Shown piece after piece: positions 1-7,694 of a stretch of 64,000 bases of DNA. The stretch's first letter is position 1. Each line of letters starts with the position of its first letter. Source of the stretch: Micrococcaceae bacterium Sec5.7. Lineage in GTDB: Bacteria; Actinomycetota; Actinomycetes; Actinomycetales; Micrococcaceae. The notes beneath the pieces are model-generated. The model saw only the letters and a program-made list of their open reading frames with translations. It was not told the origin of the DNA and ran no database searches. Both the position numbers and the translations under genes were made by a program. The DNA lies in assembly GCA_039636785.1 (NCBI GenBank), contig CP144169.1, positions 3,100,001 to 3,164,000 on the forward strand. The letters run 5' to 3'.

Positions 1-1
1 G

Positions 2-64
2 CAAAAAATCCAGATCCTTGAAGTGGAAGAATTCGAAGTCACTGCCAGCAACCTCCAAGACTGA
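2..64 (+). CDS. C-terminal end of an unidentified protein (partial)
   Basis: The first bases read as an open frame of 20 codons ending in TGA, with a lysine/glutamate-rich tail ending in SNLQD. The composition resembles a genuine protein end more than a random frame. The gene enters from the left edge, so neither family nor function can be judged. The bases that follow, up to the transposase fragment at 324, show no convincing gene; a 61-codon frame inside them has biased, unnatural composition and was not accepted. Confidence 0.35.
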   Translation, partial: QKIQILEVEEFEVTASNLQD

Positions 65-323
65 ACGTCCGTCTCCGGCCGGCCGGGCAGCGGAAGTCGT
101 TCGCGCTGCCCCGCCGCGTCACCGGGGCATAGACCAGCAAGGCCTACCGGACGTGGACCCGGCGCCCAACCCGGCGAACCAGGGCCAGATTCCCACGCCC
201 TGAACCATTCGTCCGCTCCGGGCCCGCAAGAACCGAATCACACCGGCCGTTCAAATCTCCCATGAAAAAATTGGGCTAGGTACAATACCGTTTACTTAAG
301 CTTCTGTCCGTTAATCTTCGGGC

Positions 324-743
324 ATGGCTCGTAGTGGTTGGGTGAAGCCGGAGAATCCTGAGCGGTTGAACGATCATGTGTCGTTGGGCGTGCTGACCCG
401 CGTCTTTCCTCCGGCCATGGTGGACAAGGTGGTGGCCCGGGCCGGGGCCGGGCAGCTCCGGAACCGGTTGCTGCGTGCGCGTTTGATGGTCTATTACGTA
501 ATGGTGCCGGCCCTGTTTGCCCAGGGCTCGTACGAGGAAGTGATGCGTTCTTTGCTGGCCGGTCTTGATTAGATCAGCGGCCGGTTTGGTGGTTGGCAGA
601 TGCCGACGAAAGCGGCGATTTTCAAGGCGCGTGCCCGGTTGGGTTCGACGGTGATGAGTGACCTCTCTGCCGAGGCGGCCAAGCCGCTGGCCGTGCCGGG
701 AGGGCCTGGTTTCTACCGGTCCTGGCGCCTGGTCAGTGTTGAC
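324..743 (+). pseudogene. IS4-family transposase fragment, nonsense-mutated and truncated
   Basis: The protein starts MARSGWVKPENPERLND and has the features of the N-terminal domain of actinobacterial IS4-type transposases. After 82 codons a TAG sits where the family has Trp (LLAGLD-stop-ISGRFGGW), and the same frame then continues through MPTKAAIFKARARLG to RSWRLVSVD. Homology stops abruptly at about 743, before any DDE catalytic residue. The catalytic core and right end of the element are absent, so this is a dead remnant. The identification is by recognition of the family N-terminus. Confidence 0.8.
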
Positions 744-862
744 AAGCTCCCGAGCTTGGTTGGGTCGTCGCCTCCGCTCCATTCCCATCTCAGTCATTAA
801 CAGGAACACGCCCACCACAATGATTGAGAGCCTCGGCATTATGGACACCACCAACAAGAGAC

Positions 863-1285
863 TCACGTGCTGCCAGCGGCCATCCTGTCGATTTGGGCGT
901 CGATCCCGCCCGCGTCGCGGACCAGCTCGGTGTAGATACGGCCGGAACGGAACTGCCCGTTCTCGACTTCGAAGATGTTCACGCCGACAAACTCCATCCG
1001 GCTTCCGTCGCGGCGGCGGCCCTCCATCCGCCCTTCCATCCAGACATCGGTCCCGTCCTGAACCGCGCGCAGGATCGTGGCGGTCAGGTCCGGCACATCC
1101 GCGAAGAGCCGCTGGAAGTTGCGCCGGGCCGCGGCGCGGCCGTGCACCGACTCGCCGCGCCGTGCCGGCGCCTCGTCGGCATAGTCGATGGTGAAGCAGT
1201 CCGCCGCCGCATCTAGGTCATGACGCGACAGAGCCGAGACCCAGCGGTCCGCGACCGAGACCGGAACATCGTCCATGACAGGCAT
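863..1285 (-). CDS. SnoaL/NTF2-like fold protein
   Basis: This is a 140-residue protein with the usual plan of the SnoaL-like, NTF2-fold group: an N-terminal helix (VADRWVSALSRHDLDAAADCF), a hydrophobic pocket and a sheet containing RMEFVGVNIFEVENGQ. Relatives include polyketide cyclases, limonene-epoxide-hydrolase-like enzymes and many proteins of unknown function. No substrate can be assigned. It stands alone between a broken transposase and an IS remnant, so its context says nothing about its role. The ATG at 1285 is preceded by the divergent, AT-poorer region near 1300. Confidence 0.65.
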   Translation of the reverse strand: MPVMDDVPVSVADRWVSALSRHDLDAAADCFTIDYADEAPARRGESVHGRAAARRNFQRLFADVPDLTATILRAVQDGTDVWMEGRMEGRRRDGSRMEFVGVNIFEVENGQFRSGRIYTELVRDAGGIDAQIDRMAAGST

Positions 1286-1437
1286 TGTAGCGCGAACGAC
1301 TCCGAGCGAACCAGTCCCCGACGAGACTCACGTATAGTGCTCGCGAAATGGGGTGCGTGCCTCATCTGATAAATGCTCGCGAAATGCCGGTGGCCGCCCG
1401 GGTGCTGCGGTGTGCTTGGCGGATGGGTCAGTTGTCG

Positions 1438-1488
1438 ATGGGTGCGCGTCGGGAGATCACGAAGAAGCATGCGGCCGAGTATGGCCGC
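1438..1488 (+). pseudogene. N-terminal stub of an integrase-type IS transposase
   Basis: About 17 codons (MGARREITKKHAAEYGR) match the typical start of actinobacterial rve-type IS transposases. The reading frame then runs straight into the element's terminal repeat (1497-1558), so essentially the whole transposase gene is deleted. Upstream, TGCTCGCGAAATG occurs twice (about 1339 and 1375), another sign of a rearranged element end. The exact IS family was not resolved. Confidence 0.45.
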
Positions 1489-1496
1489 CTACGCGG

Positions 1497-1558
1497 CACC
1501 GGAACCGCCACCCCAACTACGAAAAAACCGCCATTCTCAACTAAAAGTCACACGCGAC
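1497..1558 (+). repeat. IS terminal sequence, copy 1
   Basis: This stretch contains GAAAAAACCGCCATTC followed by CAACTAA and AGTCACA. It is repeated, in the same orientation and with about a dozen differences, at 4200-4262. Inside each copy AACCGCCA occurs twice, as expected of the multiple transposase-binding sites of integrase-type elements. The two copies bracket the cyanate operon and the gene at 3811. Confidence 0.6.
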
Positions 1559-1599
1559 CCCGGTCAGGTAACGAAGGCGGCGTAGCATCACGGCTCTCC

Positions 1600-1703
1600 A
1601 ACTATAGGAAATACTTATTGACTTTATTGTAAACAAGTCTTGGACACTATAGATAGTTTCCGTCATCCTTGAGTTATCCGCCAAAACATCAAGGAGACGG
1701 CCC
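1600..1703 (+). promoter_or_regulatory. AT-rich upstream region of the cyanate operon
   Basis: This is one of the most AT-rich stretches in the window. It contains TTGACT (1618-1623) and a short inverted repeat ACTAT-AG-ATAGT (1646-1657), with CTATAG also near 1602. No spacing gives a clear -35/-10 pair, so only the presence of a promoter/operator region is proposed. A strong ribosome-binding site, AAGGAGACG, lies just before the cynT ATG at 1704. Confidence 0.4.
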
Positions 1704-2363
1704 ATGCAAGACATCATCGAAGGCTTTCTGAAATTTCAACGGGAAGCCTTTCCGAAGCGCTCTGGACTCTTCAAGGAGCTGGCCACCGCCCAGAACCCCG
1801 GGGCTCTGTTCATTGCCTGCTCGGACAGCCGGGTCGTGCCGGAGTTGCTGACCCAGCGGGAACCGGGCGATCTGTTCGTGATCCGCAACGCCGGCAACAT
1901 CGTGCCGGCCTACGGCCCGGAGCCCGGCGGTGTCTCCGCGACAGTCGAGTACGCGGTCGCCGTCCTGGGCGTCACGGACATCATCATCTGTGGCCATTCC
2001 GACTGCGGAGCGATGACTGCCATCTCCTCCGACACGAACCTGGACCACCTGCCGGCAGTGGCCAGCTGGCTTGCCCATGCCGACGCGGCGAAGGTCGTCA
2101 ACGCCGCCCGCACCCACGGATCGGCCCAGGAGCGACTGGAGGCCATGGTCCGCGGGAACGTCATCGCCCAGCTGACCAACATCAGGACCCATCCCTCCGT
2201 CTCCCTGGCCCTGGACCAGAACCGGCTGAACCTCCACGGCTGGGTCTACGACATCGAAACGGGCTCCATCGACACCCTCGACGGCGCCACAGGCCTCTTT
2301 GTCCCACTTGCGGACAACCCGCAGACCAGTGCCACGCCGGCCACATCCGGCCTGGCCGCCTAA
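1704..2363 (+). CDS. cynT: Beta-class carbonic anhydrase of the cyanate operon
   Basis: This 219-residue zinc enzyme interconverts CO2 and bicarbonate. The zinc ligands of the beta class are visible at Cys39, His98 and Cys101, in ACSDSR and [10 protein letters not shown], and the Asp41-Arg43 dyad is present. These positions match E. coli CynT closely. Cyanase downstream consumes bicarbonate with cyanate, so this enzyme would resupply bicarbonate and stop its loss as CO2. A strong Shine-Dalgarno (AAGGAG) precedes the ATG. cynS follows after 33 bases and is probably co-transcribed. Confidence 0.93.
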   Translation: MQDIIEGFLKFQREAFPKRSGLFKELATAQNPGALFIACSDSRVVPELLTQREPGDLFVIRNAGNIVPAYGPEPGGVSATVEYAVAVLGVTDIIICGHSDCGAMTAISSDTNLDHLPAVASWLAHADAAKVVNAARTHGSAQERLEAMVRGNVIAQLTNIRTHPSVSLALDQNRLNLHGWVYDIETGSIDTLDGATGLFVPLADNPQTSATPATSGLAA

Positions 2364-2396
2364 CCACCTGATAGCACCCAAGGAAAAGGAAACACC

Positions 2397-2867
2397 ATGA
2401 TTCATTCCCAGAACGCCCAGGCTCCGCGCGAGGAACTGACCGCCGCCATCATCGATGCCAAGATGCGCAAGGGCCTCTCTTGGCAGGAGCTGACCGATGG
2501 CACTGGTCTGAGCCTTGCCTTCGTCACCGCCGCCCTGCTCGGCCAGCATCCGTTGCCGGAAACCGCTGCGGAAATCGTCGCTGAGCGGCTGGATCTGGGC
2601 GAGGACGCCTCCATGCTGCTGCAGACCATCCCGCTGCGCGGCAGCATCCCCGGCGGTATCCCAACCGACCCCACCATCTACCGTTTCTACGAAATGCTCC
2701 AGGTCTACGGTTCCACCCTGAAAGCCCTGGTGCACGAACAGTTCGGTGACGGCATCATCAGTGCCATCAACTTCAAGCTGGACATCAAGAAAGTTGAAGA
2801 CCCCGACGGCGGTTCACGTGCCGTGATCACCCTCGACGGAAAATACCTGCCCACCAAACCGTTCTGA
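2397..2867 (+). CDS. cynS: Cyanase (cyanate hydratase)
   Basis: Cyanase converts cyanate plus bicarbonate to ammonia and two CO2 (via carbamate). It detoxifies cyanate and frees nitrogen. The protein has the standard length of 156 residues, with an N-terminal helical DNA-binding-like domain (about 1-80) and the catalytic C-terminal domain. The active-site residues Arg96, Glu99 and Ser122 fall at the same numbers as in the E. coli enzyme (YRFYEM and [10 protein letters not shown]). The ribosome-binding site is AAGGAAAAGGA. A strong hairpin follows the stop codon and separates it from the deaminase. Confidence 0.96.
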   Translation: MIHSQNAQAPREELTAAIIDAKMRKGLSWQELTDGTGLSLAFVTAALLGQHPLPETAAEIVAERLDLGEDASMLLQTIPLRGSIPGGIPTDPTIYRFYEMLQVYGSTLKALVHEQFGDGIISAINFKLDIKKVEDPDGGSRAVITLDGKYLPTKPF

Positions 2868-2873
2868 TCCCCA

Positions 2874-2910
2874 CCGTGGCTGTGTTCTCGAAATGAGGAC
2901 ACAGCCACGG
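2874..2910 (+). terminator. Hairpin between cynS and the deaminase gene
   Basis: A perfect 12-base stem (CCGTGGCTGTGT with ACACAGCCACGG), extended by CTC/GAG, closes on GAAAT. There is no clear U-tract after it, so it may act as an attenuator or RNA-stability element rather than a full terminator. It would lower expression of the deaminase relative to cynTS. Confidence 0.6.
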
Positions 2911-2945
2911 CTGCGCCCCAACTTACCTCTCAGCCCAGGAACATC

Positions 2946-3503
2946 ATGGACTTCATTCAACGCACCATCGATATCGCCCGTGCCAACGTCGAGGAAGGTG
3001 GGCGACCCTTCGCGACCGTCATTGCCCGCGACGACGAAATTATCGCCGAGAGCCCAAACCGTCTGTCCCAGACGAACGACCCCACCGCGCACGCCGAGAT
3101 CCTCGCGATCCGCGAGGCCTGTACCCAACTCGATACCGAGCACCTGACCGGGTGCACCATCTACGTGCTCGCCCATCCCTGCCCGATGTGCCTGGGCTCG
3201 CTGTACTACTGCAGCCCCGAGAAGGTCGTCTTCCTCACCCAGCGCGACGACTACGGACCGCACTACGTCGATGACCGGAGGTACTTCGAACTGGCCTCCT
3301 TCTACTCCGAGTTCGCCAAGGACTGGACCGAACGCCGGCTGCCGATGGAGTACCAGCCGCGGGACGCCGCGATCGACGTCTACCGTGAATGGCAGCAATG
3401 CAACTCGGGCAACCGCCACGTGCTCATACCGGACACCGGGCACTCATCACCGGCCGGCGATGAGCGGGAATCCCCGGCACCTCCAACTACGGTCAACACC
3501 TAA
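2946..3503 (+). CDS. CDA-fold nucleobase/nucleoside deaminase
   Basis: This is a 185-residue zinc-dependent deaminase of the cytidine deaminase superfamily. The catalytic HAE (His49-Glu51) and PCPMC (Cys79, Cys82) motifs are both present. It resembles guanine deaminases and TadA-like enzymes; the substrate cannot be read from sequence. The C-terminal 35 residues are Pro/Ser-rich and probably disordered. Its position after cynT-cynS suggests that it deaminates a small N-heterocycle, giving ammonia in the same nitrogen-scavenging unit, but this is an inference. The stop is at 3503. Confidence 0.8.
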   Translation: MDFIQRTIDIARANVEEGGRPFATVIARDDEIIAESPNRLSQTNDPTAHAEILAIREACTQLDTEHLTGCTIYVLAHPCPMCLGSLYYCSPEKVVFLTQRDDYGPHYVDDRRYFELASFYSEFAKDWTERRLPMEYQPRDAAIDVYREWQQCNSGNRHVLIPDTGHSSPAGDERESPAPPTTVNT

Positions 3504-3810
3504 TAGCCAAAGCCCACCCACGGAGCGCTGAGCCGGGCCTGCCACTTAGCGCTGACAGAACAACGCCCAATACCGCTGCGATTCACACCATTGAACGCGC
3601 CTGCTGGCTTGTAGCGAATACGGTTGATATTGCTACAAAAGATGCTTGGCCCGCTGAACGGCCGCCTAGCTGCTCGAAGCCCCTCCCGGTCAACATTCAC
3701 TCACGGGTCGGCGCCTGGCAGTTCGCCGGAGGACCGCCTTACGGGACGGCAACGCGGCCGGAAAGGCCACGCTTGCCGGATTCGCGCCGTCACATTGCTT
3801 TAATGGGCCG
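3504..3810. other. Intergenic stretch without a recognisable gene
   Basis: These 307 bases have no credible coding frame on either strand. The only structure seen is TTGTAGC near 3609 facing GCTACAA near 3632, a 7-base inverted repeat with a 16-base spacer. It could be an operator or a weak hairpin. Confidence 0.4.
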
Positions 3811-4248
3811 ATGGATGCTTTAGCTGTGGTCGATCCTCTGCTGCTGCGGGCAGTGCCTGCCTCCGTTCGTAAGGACGCCCACCTTGCGATGCGAACCCTG
3901 GCCCGCGCCGAATACGCCACAACTGCTGAGCTGATCCAGGACACGTACGCACACACGGCCGACTACCCGGAGATTTGGGTGGAAGGCGAATTGGTCCAGA
4001 TTCCCTACCCGCTGCGCTACGAGTGGCCCAGTGCCGACGTTCTTTCAGATCTTTCGTCAACCCAGCGCCTTGTTCTGGCGTGCTGGATGTCACGGCACAG
4101 CGACGGGTGGAGGCGCCAGGAGGCTCTTGGACATCTGCTGGAGGCAGATGCTGCGGACACGCTCCATCAAAAGCCCGTCCAGGGCTCCGGCTTGCACGTC
4201 ACCGAAACCGCCATATCTAAGCGTGAAAAAACCGCCATTCCCAACTAA
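3811..4248 (+). CDS. Hypothetical protein with an IS-derived C-terminus
   Basis: This 145-codon frame encodes a protein of unknown function with no signal peptide or membrane segment. The segment STQRLVLACWMSRHSDGWRRQ looks like a conserved helical core. From about residue 130 the frame runs into the IS terminal repeat at 4200-4262, so the last 15 or so residues are encoded by IS DNA. The native C-terminus has probably been lost. It may be non-functional. No family was recognised. Confidence 0.45.
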   Translation: MDALAVVDPLLLRAVPASVRKDAHLAMRTLARAEYATTAELIQDTYAHTADYPEIWVEGELVQIPYPLRYEWPSADVLSDLSSTQRLVLACWMSRHSDGWRRQEALGHLLEADAADTLHQKPVQGSGLHVTETAISKREKTAIPN

Positions 4249-4262
4249 CAGTCACAAGCCAC
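4200..4262 (+). repeat. IS terminal sequence, copy 2
   Basis: This is the second, better-preserved copy of the terminal sequence seen at 1497-1558, in the same orientation. It shows two AAACCGCCAT units spaced about 26 bases apart. It forms the 3' end of the hypothetical gene at 3811 and abuts the start of the oxidoreductase gene at 4275. Confidence 0.6.
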
Positions 4263-4274
4263 CATGAGGTTCAG

Positions 4275-5204
4275 ATGAAAAATACCCTAAACGGGGCCAG
4301 TGCCCGCGATGATACTCGCAGGATAGGTGTCGTAGGCATTGGCAGCATTGCGCAAAAGGCCTACCTTCCCGTCCTGGCCAGCCAGCCCGGGCTGGAGCTC
4401 CACCTCATGACACGCGACCGGGAGAAGCTGGAACGGATCGGTGCGGCGTATCGGGTCCCCCGCCTTTACACGGACCTGGAGGCGCTCATTGATGCGGGCC
4501 TGCACGCTGCCTTCGTCCATGCGCCCACCGAACACCACCACGACATCGTCACCCGCCTGCTCGAGGCCGACATCGACGTTTTCGTCGACAAACCCCTCTC
4601 CTACAGCATTGCCGAAAGCCGGCAAATGGTGGGCCTTGCGCGAGAGCGCGGACGTTCCCTCATGGTGGGCTTCAACCGGCGATTCGCACCAGCCTATACG
4701 GAGTCGCTGAAACACCCGCGCGACCTGGTGGTCCTTCAAAAGGACCGCCACAACGGCCTCGGAAACGCTCGAACCATCATCCTTGACGACTTCATCCACC
4801 TTGTCGACACACTGCGGATGCTGGCCCCGCCGGGTGCGGCCGACATTGGCGTGCGCGGCCGGATCGATGCGGACGGCCTCCTGCACCACGTCATCCTCCA
4901 GCTGGCGGACGGTGGATTCAACGGCCTGGCCATCATGAACCGCACCAGCGGGTCCAACAGTGAAGTGCTGCAGACAGCCGGCGCCGGCCAACGGCGCGAT
5001 GTCACCAACCTGGGCGAAACCGTGACCCACGACGGCGAGACAAGACAGCTGCCCGGCGACGCCTGGGAGCCGGTGGGCCATCGACGCGGCATCGAGGATA
5101 TGTGCCGGCACTTCCTGGACGCACTGCGCACCGGCACGAGACTCGATGCCGGAGACGCACTGACCACACACGAGCTGTGCGAGTGCGGCCGTATGGTTTT
5201 GTGA
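4275..5204 (+). pseudogene. Gfo/Idh/MocA-family oxidoreductase, 3' end cut by IS3 insertion
   Basis: The frame covers 309 residues of an NAD(P)-dependent sugar- or inositol-type dehydrogenase. The N-terminal Rossmann fold shows GVVGIGSIAQKAYLP, and the family signature is seen in DVFVDKPLSYSI (catalytic-region Lys). The stop codon is the first three bases of the IS element (TGA of TGAGACAG, 5202), so the natural C-terminus is lost. Beyond the IS, 6470-6523 reads TTAEHIIESLAAADA then stop, which resembles the missing tail of such an enzyme. The enzyme may keep partial function because only the terminal helix is affected. Confidence 0.75.
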
Positions 5205-5231
5205 GACAGCTTGATAGGAGCTCTTTCCCGC

Positions 5232-5528
5232 ATGACCGATCGTAAGAAGTACACGCAGCAGTTCAAGGATGAGGCTGTTGAGCTGGTGATTTCCTCTGGC
5301 CGTCAGATCTCACAGGTGTGTCTGGAGATAGGCGTCCTTGAAGGCACGCTGGGGAACTGGGTGCGCAAGTACCGGGAGAATCATCCGGATCGGGTAACCG
5401 CTGGCCAGGAGAAGGCGCCGGTGTCTTGGGAGCAGCATCAGAAGGCGCTGGCTGAGATTGCCAGGCTGAAGCAGGACGTCGATTTCCTGGGAAAAGTCAG
5501 CGCCTTCTTTGCAGCGAAGCAACGGTAG
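5232..5528 (+). CDS. IS3 OrfA (helix-turn-helix transposase subunit)
   Basis: OrfA has 98 residues. Residues 1-60 form the transposase_8-type helix-turn-helix that binds the IS ends (MTDRKKYTQQFKDEAVELV). A leucine-zipper-like helix follows (QHQKALAEIARLKQDVDFL). The ATG at 5232 is chosen over an upstream in-frame ATG because it matches the usual OrfA start and follows AGGAGCTC. Near its end the sequence G-GGA-AAA (5489-5495) offers a -1 slippage site into orfB. Confidence 0.85.
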   Translation: MTDRKKYTQQFKDEAVELVISSGRQISQVCLEIGVLEGTLGNWVRKYRENHPDRVTAGQEKAPVSWEQHQKALAEIARLKQDVDFLGKVSAFFAAKQR

Positions 5529-6442
5529 AGGATTTCTACGAGTTCATCGAAGCAGAGAAGGCGAATCATCCGATCGCCTGGTTGTGTCGGGTCCTGAAGG
5601 TATCCCGGGCCTCTTTCTACCGGTGGCGCAACCCCGCGGGTCCTTCCCCGCGGGCCGTCCGGCACCAGCGGCTGGTTGCCGAGGTTACTGACCTGTTCGA
5701 GAAGGAAAAGGGCCGCGCTGGCCGTGACCAGCTGACCCTGATGCTCAATGCCAAGGGCGTGCAGGTCTCCGCCCCCACGGTCGGGGCGGTCATGCGCGAG
5801 CAGGGCCTGCGGGCCGTACGCACCAGGGCGTGGAAGCAGACCACCGTGCAGGACCCGCAGGCCAAGACCGCGCACATCCGCAACCACATGCTCGATCAGG
5901 ACGGGAAGCGGGACTTCACCTCCACGGTGCCCGGTGCCCGTCTCTGCGGGGACATCACGTATCTGCGCACCGGCGAGGGATGGCTGTATCTGGCCACCGT
6001 GATCGACCTGTGCACGGGCATGATCATCGGCTGGGCGATGGCCGATCACATGCGCGCCAGGCTCTGTACCGACGCGCTGGCAATGGCCCGTGACCACGGG
6101 TATCTCGAAGCAGAAACAACGGTGTTTCACTCTGATCGGGGCTCCCAATACACCTCTGGCGAATTCCAGAAATGGTGCGCCGGGAACCGCGTCACCCAGT
6201 CCATGGGAGCCGTCGGGGTGTGCTGGGACAACTCAGTCGCCGAAAATTTCTTCTCACACCTAAAGACCGAGATGTACCACCATCACACCTTCGGCAACCG
6301 GCTCGCCGCTAGAACCGCTGTCATGGAATATATCGAGGGCTGGTACAACCGCCGCCGGCCAAACCGGCGGGCCGGCGGCATCCCTCCGGCAGAAGCCCTC
6401 GCCACCCATCAGACCCGTGCCCAGGAACCCCTGGCCGCGTAA
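5495..6442 (+). CDS. IS3 OrfB (DDE transposase, via -1 frameshift)
   Basis: This catalytic subunit is produced as an OrfAB fusion when ribosomes slip at 5489-5495. The coordinates given start just after slippage. It has an HTH_21-like segment, then the rve integrase core: Asp in CGDITYL, Asp in FHSDRGSQY, and Glu in SVAENFFSHLKTE, which form the DDE triad. The C-terminus has the typical YNRRRPN motif. If translated alone it could start at the ATG at 5582 or an earlier GTG. The frame is undamaged. Confidence 0.85.
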   Translation, partial: SQRLLCSEATVEDFYEFIEAEKANHPIAWLCRVLKVSRASFYRWRNPAGPSPRAVRHQRLVAEVTDLFEKEKGRAGRDQLTLMLNAKGVQVSAPTVGAVMREQGLRAVRTRAWKQTTVQDPQAKTAHIRNHMLDQDGKRDFTSTVPGARLCGDITYLRTGEGWLYLATVIDLCTGMIIGWAMADHMRARLCTDALAMARDHGYLEAETTVFHSDRGSQYTSGEFQKWCAGNRVTQSMGAVGVCWDNSVAENFFSHLKTEMYHHHTFGNRLAARTAVMEYIEGWYNRRRPNRRAGGIPPAEALATHQTRAQEPLAA

Positions 6443-6623
6443 CTCGAATCAACCACGAACTGTCTCAAGAACTTGACGACCGCAGAGCACATCATCGAAT
6501 CCTTGGCTGCCGCGGACGCATAACCCTTCCCGGGCACTGGATCAGACCTACCAGCGGTCAGAAACTTTGACGGGTGTTCGGTCTCGACAAGCGGAGGGTC
6601 GGTCTGGTTCGTGCCGACGGCTG

Positions 6624-7229
6624 CTATGCGGCGTTGGGGTAGACGATGCCCAGCTCGGCCCGGATGCCGTCAAAGAGGTCCATGATGGCCAGCGGCATTG
6701 TCGGGCTTTCGGTCAGGCCCTGCTGGATGCAGCGTGTCACCTCGCGCAGCTGGTACGTGTAGCCGCTGCCGATCGGTTCAAAAGTCTCCACCCGTGTGTC
6801 GCCCCGGCCGGTTTGCACAGTCAGGGCGGCCGGGTTGTTGACCGAGCCCATGGTCCGGAGATGACCCTTGGACCCGGCGACGACGGCGGACTGCGGACCC
6901 GCGGCGGTGAGGGATGACATCAGCTGGGCCTGCGCCCCGGAGGAGTAGCCGAGGGTGAGTGCGTTCTGGCTGTCCACGCCCAGCTCCGTGAGGGTGCCGG
7001 TGGCGCTGACCGCTTGGGGCGCCCCGAGGGCTCCCCAGGCCCAGAGCAGCGGGTAGACGGTCAGGTCCAGGAGTGCGCCGCCTCCGTCCGCAGGTGCCCA
7101 GATGCGGGCTGTCGGGTCATCCGGGACTGGGAAGCCCAGCTCCGCCTGGACCCATTGCACCTGGCCGATTTCCCCGGAGGCGATGATGTCGAAGGAGCGC
7201 TGCATTCCGGGGACAAAGCGCGCCCACAC
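6624..7229 (-). pseudogene. Gfo/Idh/MocA-family oxidoreductase, N-terminal half missing
   Basis: About 200 residues correspond to the C-terminal substrate-binding domain of a Gfo/Idh/MocA enzyme (GEIGQVQWVQAELGF, GGALLDLTVYPL). The N-terminal NAD-binding Rossmann domain is absent. Homology starts at WARFVPGMQ, exactly where the dispersed repeat at 7231-7277 ends. This suggests that the gene was broken at the repeat. The apparent start is a GTG at 7229 without a good ribosome-binding site. It is not the missing part of the oxidoreductase at 4275: strand and sequence differ. Confidence 0.8.
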
Positions 7230-7230
7230 T

Positions 7231-7277
7231 GGGGTGGCTTGTGAAATCGTGGAATATCCGACCGCTTGAACCTGCCG
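7231..7277 (+). repeat. Half-copy of the dispersed hairpin repeat found at 12015
   Basis: GGGGTGGCTTGTGAAATCG, then GAATATCCGAC and GAACCTGCCG, repeat the left arm and loop of the palindrome at 12015-12089. The right arm is missing here. GACCGCTTGAACCTGCCG also recurs about 39 bases downstream. The truncated oxidoreductase gene ends exactly at this repeat. Confidence 0.65.
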
Positions 7278-7369
7278 ACCCTCACTGTTGCGATGACCGC
7301 TTGAACCTGCCGTCGCCCTGGGGACGACAGCGTCTCAGTTCTTGGAACTGGGACGGTCTTCCTTGCAGA

Positions 7370-7409
7370 AGAAACATGTGGCCGTCGATGATTCTCGACG
7401 ACCACATGT
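7370..7409 (-). terminator. Rho-independent terminator of the DUF2599-type operon
   Basis: On the minus strand, ACATGTGG-T-CGTCGA and its complement form a 15-base stem with one mismatch and a 6-base loop. The stem is followed by TTTCTTC. It lies 25 bases after the stop of the small membrane protein at 7435. Stem length and T-rich tail fit an intrinsic terminator. Confidence 0.65.
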
Positions 7410-7434
7410 TACTTCGATTTGTTGGTTCGTAAGG

Positions 7435-7614
7435 TTACATCCGCAGTGAGGCAAGTAGCTGTAGCGTCGCTCCCGCAGTGCTGTCATTGTCATCTGGGTC
7501 AAACCAGATTGAAAGTGCCCCGCTAGTGAGAACGACGAGTATCACCGCAAGCAGGACAGAACATCCGGCAATGATCCACCAGAAAGTCCGATGTGATTTC
7601 AGGTCTTTGGACAT
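7435..7614 (-). CDS. Small single-pass membrane protein
   Basis: This 59-residue protein begins MSKDLKSHRTFWW and has one strong membrane segment (about residues 12-35, IIAGCSVLLAVILVVLTSG). A short acidic external segment (DPDDND) follows. It lies 80 bases downstream of the secreted DUF2599-type gene on the same strand and shares its terminator, so the two probably form an operon. It might anchor, secrete or neutralise the secreted partner, but nothing in the sequence decides this. No family was recognised. Confidence 0.6.
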   Translation of the reverse strand: MSKDLKSHRTFWWIIAGCSVLLAVILVVLTSGALSIWFDPDDNDSTAGATLQLLASLRM

Positions 7615-7694
7615 ATACCGACTTTCTAGGAGCCCGTAAGGGAGGGGAGAGATAAATTACAGGCTCATCTCCGTCACTTAAGGGTTTGAGATGT

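Larger units (their letters stand above)
5202..6467 (+). mobile_element. IS3-family insertion sequence, about 1.27 kb
   Basis: The element starts with TGAGACAG and ends with CTGTCTCA, giving 8-base perfect ends, with weaker similarity continuing inward. It contains the two overlapping frames orfA and orfB typical of IS3. No 3-4 base target duplication is visible (TTTG on the left, AGAA on the right), so a flank may have been rearranged after insertion. Both frames look intact, so this is the one IS in the window likely to be active. Confidence 0.85.

Noticed and set aside
18-203. 61-codon frame at the left edge
   Set aside because: Composition (Pro/Ala/Arg-rich) is typical of a chance frame in GC-rich DNA; the frame ending at 64 is more protein-like.
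744-866. Hydrophobic minus-strand segment (SLLLVVSIMPRLSIIVVGVFLL)
   Set aside because: It could be a membrane-protein remnant next to the IS4 fragment, but the frame then runs antisense through the transposase and no family is recognisable.
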